Part shown: piece by piece, positions 8,043 through 15,679 of the stretch | Position numbering within the stretch: position 1 is the first letter of the stretch | Layout: each line of letters begins with the position of its first letter | Source: Deltaproteobacteria bacterium | GTDB taxonomy: Bacteria; Bdellovibrionota_C; UBA2361; JAAYZI01 | Direction: 5' to 3' | Assembly (NCBI GenBank): GCA_012514925.1 | Contig: JAAYZI010000236.1 | Span: forward strand, 1 to 23,451 | Length of the DNA: 23,451 nucleotides | Made by a program: the position numbers and the translations under genes | The notes under the pieces: model-generated | What the model was told of the DNA's origin: nothing | The model's database searches: none | Seen by the model: only the letters and a program-made list of their open reading frames with translations

Positions 8043-9949
8043 AACAATCGCACAAGGTCTACGTCCTGGCCATGGCTTTGTCGCTCTGGGCGCTAACTTG
8101 GTCCGTTCCCTGCCCAGTCTACGCAGAACCAACGGATCCCCTAAATCCCTTCGAGCCCAGATCCACCAGCATTACACCTGACGATGATTCGGATAAAAAT
8201 AAGAGCGCAGACGATCTAATCAAAGAGGCGCTGACTTTGCAGCAGGATGATCGCCCATTAGACGCCCGCACCAAGCTGCTTAAAGCCCTCCAGAAAGATC
8301 CACAAGCCTTTGAGGCGCACCTGCTTCTGGCTGATTACTATTTACGCCAAGTGGGCCACTTTCGCCTGGCCCTAGCCTACACTAAGCAGGCTTTTAAGCT
8401 CTTTGAAGCCAAAGCTGGAAAAGCACCCTATCAAAACGCCCATGCAAAGCTGCTCCACCGCGATCTTTTAAGTTTACTCTCAAGCGTACGGCTGAATCTG
8501 GATAATTACGAGGGCGCACTGGAGGTACTGGACGAATACGAGGCGCTAGGCTATTACGAGTCCTGGTTACCGGCGCAACGAGCCTGGGTCTTGTTAAAAC
8601 TGGGACGGCTGGATGAAGCTATTCGCATCGCCCGCGTCGGAATGTGGGCCGGAGCAGAACCTGGTCAAACCATGAACGTGCTGGGTATCCTGCTCTCAAT
8701 GACGGATGCCAAACACGCCGCCATAAAAATTCTAAAAGAAGCTATCTCATATGAGTACTCACTGGGCGAACAAGGCCACCCAGCCACACCTCTTAATAAC
8801 GTCGGGGAAGTCTATAAAGAAATCTTCGAAGAAGGTCTCGCGCATGACGTATGGAAAGTAGCCATGCGCTTGCCAGACGGCTGCGAACACGTTCTGCCGA
8901 GCTTGAACTTATCCATGCTCTTCATGGAATGGAATGATTTTGCCGGGGCAAAACAAGCCCTCGATGGCTTCGAAGCCTGTCTAGCTCAATTTCCCTTAAG
9001 AGGAGGAGAAGAGCACCGCGCCTTGGTGCACATGGCGCGAGGGCGGATCGCGCTGCATACCGGCAAAATTAAAGATGCCCTGATGCATCTCGAAGCCGCG
9101 GCGGAGCGACAGCAGTGGTTTGGCAAGATCGGTACCAATGAAAATGATTTAAAAGTGGCAGTATTAGTGTCGCTGGCACAAGCGCTTAAATGCCAGAATC
9201 ACCACCTAAGACTCACTCCCCCAGGCCCTCTCCTTCAGCGCCTCAATACCTTTAAGCTACGCCTTGAAAACAAGGTACGCGCCTGGTGGCTGCTACGCCG
9301 CGCCCGTCAGATCCTGGCAGAAGATTTAAAAGACGCTGAAGACATATATATTCGTCACACCGACAGCATGCTTGAGTATCCCACACTCGGCGAACTTTTA
9401 GCGGGCTATCCACAAGATCTGCTGGAAAAGCGCCTGGCCGAATTCAAGAAGAGCGACCGCCGAGAACATGCCAAACGTTACTACACAGCTTACCTGGCTG
9501 AAAACGTATTAGCCCACGGTCGACGCCAAGATGCCGCCGAGCTAATTGATCAAGTCATCACCACAGCGCGCCCCGAGTATGACGCCGCGCTGCGCACCCA
9601 TGCTCAGCTGCTTAAATTGTCCATGCTTCCCTCCAACGGGCATGCCTACATTAATCTAAGCTATCAAATCTTTCGAAGCGCCCGGCCGGAGCTTAGAAAT
9701 CACGGGTTCCGACTTGCGGTAAATACAAGCCCTATGCCCACTCAAGTACAACGTGTTTTAAGTAAGTCCGTCTTTGCCCCAAACAACTCCCTCGAACTAC
9801 CCTGCAAAATCAAGCATGAAATAGGAGGAAAGGAGCATGCTCTCCAAATCTCCTGCGAAGGCGGTCCCTTTACCACAATCCGCGCCAAATCCCCGGATCT
9901 GCGAAAAGCCGTGACTAATCTTGCTGACGCCGTTTTTGAAATAAGTTGA
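8036..9949 (+). CDS. Secreted TPR-repeat protein
   Basis: 637 residues. The N-terminus has a signal peptide with likely cleavage after VYA (residue 30), so the protein is periplasmic or outer-envelope. A Pro/Asp-rich linker precedes helical repeats with TPR-like signatures, e.g. LLADYYLRQVGHFRLALAYT, LDNYEGALEVLDEYEALGYY, LGRLDEAIRIARVG and ALHTGKIKDALMHLEAAAER. No catalytic domain is visible; the last 80 residues look like a small beta-rich region. The start has a strong SD (gggagggggg) and overlaps the transglutaminase stop by seven bases. TPR proteins often join MoxR/DUF58 gene sets, so a scaffold for the envelope complex is plausible. The true function is unknown. Confidence 0.8.
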   Translation: MVKQSHKVYVLAMALSLWALTWSVPCPVYAEPTDPLNPFEPRSTSITPDDDSDKNKSADDLIKEALTLQQDDRPLDARTKLLKALQKDPQAFEAHLLLADYYLRQVGHFRLALAYTKQAFKLFEAKAGKAPYQNAHAKLLHRDLLSLLSSVRLNLDNYEGALEVLDEYEALGYYESWLPAQRAWVLLKLGRLDEAIRIARVGMWAGAEPGQTMNVLGILLSMTDAKHAAIKILKEAISYEYSLGEQGHPATPLNNVGEVYKEIFEEGLAHDVWKVAMRLPDGCEHVLPSLNLSMLFMEWNDFAGAKQALDGFEACLAQFPLRGGEEHRALVHMARGRIALHTGKIKDALMHLEAAAERQQWFGKIGTNENDLKVAVLVSLAQALKCQNHHLRLTPPGPLLQRLNTFKLRLENKVRAWWLLRRARQILAEDLKDAEDIYIRHTDSMLEYPTLGELLAGYPQDLLEKRLAEFKKSDRREHAKRYYTAYLAENVLAHGRRQDAAELIDQVITTARPEYDAALRTHAQLLKLSMLPSNGHAYINLSYQIFRSARPELRNHGFRLAVNTSPMPTQVQRVLSKSVFAPNNSLELPCKIKHEIGGKEHALQISCEGGPFTTIRAKSPDLRKAVTNLADAVFEIS

Positions 9950-9969
9950 CCCGGATAGTATCTCTGGGT
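9949..9969. terminator. Weak hairpin between convergent genes
   Basis: acccgga (9949-9955) can pair with tctgggt (9963-9969), with one G-T pair, in the 19-base gap between the stops of the TPR gene and the minus-strand gene. There is no clear T-run on either side, so it is only a possible bidirectional terminator. Confidence 0.25.
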
Positions 9970-11042
9970 TAGTCCATCTCTTCCTCGTTGGATGAGATGT
10001 TGCTTAACTCTTCCTCTGAAAGTGTTTGCAAAACCTCTTGAGGCAAATGCTGTTTGTAAAATTCTTTTAGAGCCCCAGGATTTTGTCCTTCCATCAGTGC
10101 CTCTTGGAAAAGCTGTGGAGTCTTCTCCACGCTGATGTCATCCTTGGAGCGCTCCAGCCAACGGTACCCATTACCATGCTCGCGTAAGCGATTGACGCGA
10201 TAGAGCAGCTTATGTAACGCAGTCTGCAAGGGGTAATATTTCCCCATATGCACCCGCTCAGGTGGCGCGCCATTCTCATGCAGACCCTTGATCCACTCAC
10301 GCGCTATCGCAAAGGCGTATCCCAACCGCTCCTCCTTATCGTCAGAAGGGGGACGGCTGGAAAGTCCTACATACAAGCCGTGGGCCATCGGCACCGAGAG
10401 CCCGAGCCCTTGCAACAAACTGCAGCCAATATGCCGTGAGGTGCAGCCCCAAAGTTCTAATTCCAACTCCTCAGCGGCGCACAAATCCTCCAGGTTGATA
10501 CGTCTCCAATACTCACTAAAAAGATCTGGATCTTCTACCAGAAACAATCCGCGGGATAATCTCGGCATCAAACCAGCCAACATACCAACCATCCCTCCAA
10601 TCGCCGGAATGGCCATGCCAGTGTGCATACCGATATCCGCTTCGAGGATCATCTGCTCTGAAATCTCGTTCCACTGTTCAGGTGGCGCTTGCCCCTTGAT
10701 GCGGCGGTAGGCATAAATCGCGGCGATCATCGCCGCCAACTCGCCAGGAGAAAAAAAACGTATCAACTGACTAGACGAAAGATGCGGCGTGTTTGCCACT
10801 TCCTCACCATGAAAAGTAAGAGTGGCATAATAAAACAAAGCCTTCATGGTGCGACCGCGTAAAAAGCGCGTCACAAGGAAGTGACTGGCCGGACTTACTA
10901 CGGGCGGATTTGAACGCTCATCAATCAACAGGGTGCGGATCGTGGTTTGAAAGGATGTAAGAACCTTGCCCACGTGGTCCACATAAACTCGCGACTTTTG
11001 CCAAGCCTGAGTATCGTCCGAATTTTCTTTCTTTTCAGTCAT
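9969..11042 (-). CDS. Hypothetical protein, faintly HDOD-like
   Basis: 357 residues from the ATG at 11042 (MTEKKENSDD). The frame is open further upstream to 11234, but that extension translates repeat DNA (11127-11271), so I prefer the inner start; its SD is weak. The protein is mostly helical in composition, with no signal peptide and a very acidic C-terminus (SEEELSNISSNEEEMD). A Gly/Met-rich stretch (about 138-160) could be buried or membrane-associated. The segment ELELWGCTSRHIGCSLLQGL (about 193-212) recalls the E-x-x-x-x-G-x-x-H-x-x-x-G-x-x-L-L part of HDOD signalling domains, but I see no other convincing HDOD feature. It is convergent with the TPR operon and I cannot assign a function. 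Confidence 0.7.
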   Translation of the reverse strand: MTEKKENSDDTQAWQKSRVYVDHVGKVLTSFQTTIRTLLIDERSNPPVVSPASHFLVTRFLRGRTMKALFYYATLTFHGEEVANTPHLSSSQLIRFFSPGELAAMIAAIYAYRRIKGQAPPEQWNEISEQMILEADIGMHTGMAIPAIGGMVGMLAGLMPRLSRGLFLVEDPDLFSEYWRRINLEDLCAAEELELELWGCTSRHIGCSLLQGLGLSVPMAHGLYVGLSSRPPSDDKEERLGYAFAIAREWIKGLHENGAPPERVHMGKYYPLQTALHKLLYRVNRLREHGNGYRWLERSKDDISVEKTPQLFQEALMEGQNPGALKEFYKQHLPQEVLQTLSEEELSNISSNEEEMD

Positions 11043-11126
11043 CTCTAATTTTTTCGGTCTTTTTTGAAATAACCTTAACCCCAAACAGTCACTTTCCCCT
11101 TTTCCTCCGTGATAACCCCTCAACAT

Positions 11127-11271
11127 AATATTCATGTGAACGAATACAAAGGCAAGTAACCGTTCACGTACGGAATTGATTACACAAAACCCACTTTTTT
11201 CATGATAATCGCACTGGTAACACAGTGTAATCACCTAATTTAATATTTATGTGAACGGATGCAAAAGCAAG
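11127..11271. repeat. Repeat cluster, partial members of the palindromic family (copy C)
   Basis: A 30-bp direct repeat (11127-11156 and 11242-11271; four mismatches; aatatt[c/t]atgtgaacg...gcaag) flanks an inner unit. That unit begins gtaaccgttcacgtacgg (11156) and continues ggaattgatt, matching the end of copy D (ggtatccgttcac...gaattgat). An internal inverted pair gattacac (11178-11185) / gtgtaatc (11225-11232) could form a hairpin. The tttctccggagaaa core is missing here. The rest of 11272-11419 holds only a possible promoter. Confidence 0.7.
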
Positions 11272-11341
11272 TTGAAATCGGGAGATAGCGCCTATCTTGC
11301 CCTTAAACTCACCCCCACCCGCCTACAGGCCTTAAATAAAT

Positions 11342-11370
11342 TTGCTCAAGATCTAGCTTCGAGTTATACG
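11342..11370 (+). promoter_or_regulatory. Weak candidate promoter of the trypsin-like gene
   Basis: ttgctc (11342-11347) and tatacg (11365-11370) with 17-base spacing, 49 bases before the ATG at 11420. Only 3/6 and 4/6 consensus matches, so this is tentative. Confidence 0.25.
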
Positions 11371-11419
11371 TATAGGTGCTGATAGGTACGCTAGTGCAGC
11401 GTTTTAATAAGGGGCCGGC

Positions 11420-12604
11420 ATGGAGGTCAGTTCGCCACATAACCCTGCCTGGTTACGAATATCCAGGCTGGCACGCGTTTCGATCAAAGTCACTGCTTTT
11501 TTGTGGCTGGGTTTAGGAGCGTGCCTTAGCGGCAGCACATCTCAAGCTGCACCCCTGATGCGCGTCATCAACGGCGCAAATGTTGCGGAAGGTGAGTTTC
11601 CCTGGATGGTCTCGCTGATGCTGGGAGACTATGGGAGGTTCTCCCATTTTTGTGGCGGTGTCCTTATTGCCCCCCGGTATGTGGTTACTGCGGCTCACTG
11701 CGTGGTGGGCCTAAGGGGAAATCCTCAACGCCTTAAAGTCGTATCCGGTCGTACTAGGCTAAGCTCCCAGGCAGGAGTGGTCTCGAATGTGACGGAAGTG
11801 ATTCTGCATCCTGAGTATGACCCCGACATCATCAGGAACGACATCGCGTTGCTTAGACTCTCTGCTCCCCTTACGTCGCCAACCATCTCCCCCATTAGAC
11901 CCGGCGAAGAGCACCTCTGGCTCCCCGGCACTCCCGCGACTGTGCTGGGCTGGGGTTCCACCAGCCCTTATGCAAACTCACCCTCTGATCTCCTCCAAAA
12001 AGGCGTGGTCTCGATTGTAACAGACCAGCAGTGCCGCCAAGCTATGGGCGCTGCACTCGACCCAAGCAGTATGCTCTGCGCGGGGGCCCAATCTCGAGAC
12101 CAATACACCAACGAAGGAGTCGATTCATGTCACGGTGATTCGGGAGGTCCTTTGGTTGTGTCTGACGGACGAGGCGCTTGGAAACTGGTAGGCTTGGTGA
12201 GCTGGGGGTACGAATGCGCAAGTCTAAAGTTTTGGGGGGTGTACACACGCGTGGAAACTTACGCGGCCTGGTTGACCCAGCCGCGTATCAAACCTCCGTC
12301 TTTTACTAGAAGGCCTCGAATATCCGGCCGCCCACTCGTTGGTAAAACCTTGCGCTGCTCGTCCAGAAAGATTTCAGGTGGGATGCCCCTAAGAACTGAA
12401 TATGCCTGGCGGGCTTACGATCCAGCCGCAGGCAGTGATACCAAAATTGAGAACAACTCCACCACGCGTCTAAGGATTACAGCGGAGCACTTGGGCCGTC
12501 GCATCTATTGTGTTGTGACAGCCTCCAACCTAGGCGGCAACGCTACCAACGAAAGCAAACTGACTCGCCGCGTCCGTTACGCGCGTAGCACACCTCGAAG
12601 ATAG
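11420..12604 (+). CDS. Secreted trypsin-like serine protease (S1) with C-terminal Ig-like domain
   Basis: 394 residues. The hydrophobic N-terminal segment ends in LGAC, a possible lipobox (Cys35), or is a plain signal peptide ending near SQAA. The activation-site-like MRVINGANV (about 47-55) starts the chymotrypsin fold. The triad is complete: His93 (TAAHC), Asp141 (NDIALL), Ser241 (GDSGGP). Asp235, six residues before the Ser (VDSCHGDSGG), predicts trypsin-like cleavage after Arg/Lys. After the protease ends (VYTRVETYAAWL, about 285) comes a domain (about 295-385) with the pattern PRISGRPLVGKTLRC...YAWRAY...IYCVVTASNLGG, typical of bacterial Ig-like repeats. taagggg nine bases upstream of the ATG is the likely SD. 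It stands alone, convergent with nuoN. Export outside the cell or to the surface is inferred. Confidence 0.93.
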   Translation: MEVSSPHNPAWLRISRLARVSIKVTAFLWLGLGACLSGSTSQAAPLMRVINGANVAEGEFPWMVSLMLGDYGRFSHFCGGVLIAPRYVVTAAHCVVGLRGNPQRLKVVSGRTRLSSQAGVVSNVTEVILHPEYDPDIIRNDIALLRLSAPLTSPTISPIRPGEEHLWLPGTPATVLGWGSTSPYANSPSDLLQKGVVSIVTDQQCRQAMGAALDPSSMLCAGAQSRDQYTNEGVDSCHGDSGGPLVVSDGRGAWKLVGLVSWGYECASLKFWGVYTRVETYAAWLTQPRIKPPSFTRRPRISGRPLVGKTLRCSSRKISGGMPLRTEYAWRAYDPAAGSDTKIENNSTTRLRITAEHLGRRIYCVVTASNLGGNATNESKLTRRVRYARSTPRR

Positions 12605-12647
12605 CGATTTTTTCTTAAACATCATAGCGCCCGGCGTAAGCTTGACC

Positions 12648-14102
12648 TTACATCCCTGACACAGCTAAAGCTGCGCGCACGTAAACCACCTGCGGGAAGA
12701 CCCCCAACACCAAAATCGCCGCTGCACAAAGCGCCAGCACCGCATAGGCCGACGGATCCCTCTCAAGTCGACGAGGTTCTTTAGCCGAAGGAGCAAAATA
12801 CATGGCCACCACAACTCTCAGGTAATAGTAGGCTCCCACCAAGGCTCCTAGACAGGCAATCAGCACAATCCCCACATGGCCGGACTTGATCGCAGCGGTA
12901 AACACGAAAAACTTGGCCATAAACCCGCCCATAGCCGGCGGCATACCCGCCAGAGCCAACATAAAGAAGGTCATTAGAGCGGCAGTCCAAGGATGCGTCG
13001 TCGCCAAACCGTTAAAGCGCGTAATATCATCAGGAGTTCTCTTATCTGCATACGCTGCTGAGAGTACAAGCACCACTCCAAAAGCGCCCAAAGTCATAAA
13101 TGAGTAGATCAGCAGGTAATACAACGCAGCCTCACCCCCGCCTCCGATCTCTGATCTTGCCAAGATCCCCATCGCTATATATCCGGCGTGAGCGATGCTT
13201 GAATAAGCTAGCAAGCTCTTTAAGCCCCTCTGCGATAAAGCTACGAAGTTTCCAAGCAGAATGCTAAGCGCAGCCACCCACCACACCAAATCCATCCATA
13301 ACTCCGCATAGCTGCCAAACAGAACCCAAAGAATCCGTAACATCACCGCCACAGCCGCGGCTTTGACACCCGAAGCCATAAAGGCGCTGACGGCTGTCGG
13401 AGCACCGTGATACACATCCGGCACCCAGAAGTGAAACGGCACTAAGCCGATCTTAAACAACATCCCGCAAAAAAGCAGTGCAGCTCCAGAGAGAAAAATA
13501 CCACTTGAGTTCCCCGCAACATCGGCTATTTTAATAATCTCAGTACTGCCGCTAGCACCGTACAGCAACGCCATACCGTACAGCAAAATTACACTTGCAA
13601 AAGAGCCTAACATAAAATACTTCACCCCCGCTTGAACTGAACTGCGGTTAGTAAGCTCCGAGGCGCAGAGGGCATAAAGCGCAAGTGATAAGATTTCGAG
13701 ACCGATAAACAAGGTAATTAATTCGGCGGCGCTTATAAAAATATATCCTCCCGCCACTGCCATCAAAAGCAGAGTATAGTATTCACCCTCCCGCTTTGGT
13801 CCCTCTTTTTTCTGCTTGTTGAGGGCTAGTAGCACCGTCAGAAAGGCAGAGAGACAGAGCACCAGTGCGGTAAAATAGGTGTACGACCCGCCAAAAACGA
13901 GCCCACCCAAAATAACTTTTTCAGGGTAGGAAGGCACCAAACATAGCATCCAGATTGAAGCGCCCAGAACCACTGCCGTCACAACGCCCTTTAACGTGGC
14001 AGACCCGGAAAAAACGTCTAACATCATCACCACGAGCGCCCCAACCGCTAAGCACAGAAGCGGCAGCACCAAAAACATTTCATTTGCTAGCTGGTCAAAC
14101 AT
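12648..14102 (-). CDS. nuoN: NADH-quinone oxidoreductase subunit N
   Basis: 484 residues. Antiporter-like membrane subunit of complex I, one of three proton-pumping modules. It shows many transmembrane helices with family motifs LFIGLEILSLALYALCA, VPFHFWVPDVYHGAPTAVSAF and LLAYSSIAHAGY. I start it at ATG 14102, not the upstream codon at 14141, because ggggagg lies nine bases before it and the ATG comes one base after the nuoM stop. It is the last gene of nuoJKLMN, transcribed toward the convergent protease gene with a 43-base gap that shows no convincing terminator. Confidence 0.96.
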   Translation of the reverse strand: MFDQLANEMFLVLPLLCLAVGALVVMMLDVFSGSATLKGVVTAVVLGASIWMLCLVPSYPEKVILGGLVFGGSYTYFTALVLCLSAFLTVLLALNKQKKEGPKREGEYYTLLLMAVAGGYIFISAAELITLFIGLEILSLALYALCASELTNRSSVQAGVKYFMLGSFASVILLYGMALLYGASGSTEIIKIADVAGNSSGIFLSGAALLFCGMLFKIGLVPFHFWVPDVYHGAPTAVSAFMASGVKAAAVAVMLRILWVLFGSYAELWMDLVWWVAALSILLGNFVALSQRGLKSLLAYSSIAHAGYIAMGILARSEIGGGGEAALYYLLIYSFMTLGAFGVVLVLSAAYADKRTPDDITRFNGLATTHPWTAALMTFFMLALAGMPPAMGGFMAKFFVFTAAIKSGHVGIVLIACLGALVGAYYYLRVVVAMYFAPSAKEPRRLERDPSAYAVLALCAAAILVLGVFPQVVYVRAALAVSGM

Positions 14103-14103
14103 C

Positions 14104-15678
14104 TTAGAGCGCCTCCCCATGCCCAGATGATCGGAAACCACTTAAATAGGCTGCCCGAGCCATAATCTGGGAGCAGTACTGCCGCAGCGAAACCTCAGTG
14201 CGCTCTAAGAGCGGCTGCGGAAAGAGACCTAACCAAAAGATCAACACCACCAAAGGAACCAGGGCGGCAGTCTCCCTTAAATGCAGGTCCTCAAGCTTTC
14301 CGTTTTTCTCCTGGTCAAGCTCTCCAAACATCACACGCTTGTAGAGCGTAAGCATGTACACCGCCCCCAACGCCACTCCCAAAAGCGCAGTTATAGTGAG
14401 GACCGGAAAACGCTCGAAACTTCCGGCTAGCGTCAGAAACTCACCGATAAAGCCTGAGCTAAGCGGCAGCGCTATCGAAGCCAGCGTGGCAACTGCGAAA
14501 CAAAAAGCGAAGACGGGCATCTTAGCGGCAAGCCCACCGTACTCGCTAATCTCCCGGGTGTGTCGCCTCTCGTAGAGTACACCCACGATTAAAAACAAAG
14601 CTCCGGTCGCAAGACCGTGGCTGACCATCAAAAAGATAACACCGCCTGCGGCCATCACGCTTAAAGCCGATAGCCCAAGCACGCAGTAGCCCAAGTGCGA
14701 AACAGAAGAGTATGCCACCAAACGCTTAATGTCCGTCTGAGCCCAAGCCATGAGAGCTCCGTAAACCACACCCACTACGCCTAGCGCTGCCAAATACGGC
14801 GCGTACTCAAGCGCCGCGCGAGGAAAGAGCGGGAAGCCAAACCTAAAAAAACCGTAAATTCCCATCTTAAGCAGCACCCCGGCCAAGATCACGGACCCTC
14901 CCGTAGGTGCCTCAACATGCGCATCCGGGAGCCAGGTGTGAAGCGGCACAATCGGCACCTTAATGCCAAACGCCAGAGCAAAAGCCAAAAACAGCCAGGA
15001 CTCTTCTCTGAAGGTAAGTTTGAGATGCATCAGATCGGAAAGCGCGAAGCTGACCTCCCCACTTTGCGCGTAGTAGCTCCAAACTGCATAGAAAAGCGCC
15101 GCCTGCATCAGCAGGCTCCCCGCAAGGGTGTAAAGCACAAATTTCACGGTAGCGTAAATGCGCCGCTTTCCGCCCCAAAGACCGATCATCAAAAAGAGTG
15201 GGACGAGCATCAGCTCCCAAAATACGTAGAATAAAAGGAGGTCTTGGGCTAGCAGAGTCCCAAACACTGCCATCTGTAAGAAGAAAAGACAGGCCATGTA
15301 GCCGCGCGTACTCGCGCCAATGGCAGCCGAATTGACGATTACCAGTGGTATAAGCACAGCCGTAAGCAGAACCAAAAAGAGCGAGATTCCATCCACGCCT
15401 AAGTGATACGAGATCCCAAAGGACGCAATCCAGGTGGTGCGCTCCTCAAATTGCAAACCGCCGATTTGAGGATCAAACTGCCAGAACAAAAGCGCCCCAA
15501 TCACAAGCGGCACCAAGCTCAGCAAAAAGCTAAAACGTCGCGCGCGCCGACCGCACGGATTAGTGCAGTGCCCAAAGACAGGGCACAGCATCGCCACACA
15601 ACCCAGAGCCGGAAAAAAAATCAGGCCTGAAAGCAGGTGGCTCTTTAACCAGGGTAGTACCGCAAAAATATCGAACAT
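14104..15678 (-). CDS. nuoM: NADH-quinone oxidoreductase subunit M
   Basis: 524 residues. Antiporter-like proton-pumping subunit of complex I. Visible family features: the membrane glutamate in FYVFWELMLVPLFLMIGLWG, the segment PLHTWLPDAHVEAPTGGSVI and LLKMGIYGF, then RLVAYSSVSHLGYCVLG. The ATG at 15678 lies one base after the nuoL stop; the frame extends six codons further to a TTG, but the ATG fits family N-termini (MFDIFAVLPW). The gap to nuoN is one base, so the genes are translated as one polycistron. Confidence 0.97.
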   Translation of the reverse strand: MFDIFAVLPWLKSHLLSGLIFFPALGCVAMLCPVFGHCTNPCGRRARRFSFLLSLVPLVIGALLFWQFDPQIGGLQFEERTTWIASFGISYHLGVDGISLFLVLLTAVLIPLVIVNSAAIGASTRGYMACLFFLQMAVFGTLLAQDLLLFYVFWELMLVPLFLMIGLWGGKRRIYATVKFVLYTLAGSLLMQAALFYAVWSYYAQSGEVSFALSDLMHLKLTFREESWLFLAFALAFGIKVPIVPLHTWLPDAHVEAPTGGSVILAGVLLKMGIYGFFRFGFPLFPRAALEYAPYLAALGVVGVVYGALMAWAQTDIKRLVAYSSVSHLGYCVLGLSALSVMAAGGVIFLMVSHGLATGALFLIVGVLYERRHTREISEYGGLAAKMPVFAFCFAVATLASIALPLSSGFIGEFLTLAGSFERFPVLTITALLGVALGAVYMLTLYKRVMFGELDQEKNGKLEDLHLRETAALVPLVVLIFWLGLFPQPLLERTEVSLRQYCSQIMARAAYLSGFRSSGHGEAL

Positions 15679-15679
15679 A

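Noticed and set aside
12605..12647. Terminator between the trypsin-like gene and nuoN
   Set aside because: There is a T-run at 12608-12613, but no stem could be found before it.
14103..14141. Upstream start of nuoN
   Set aside because: The strong ggggagg site and one-base spacing to the nuoM stop place the start at 14102.
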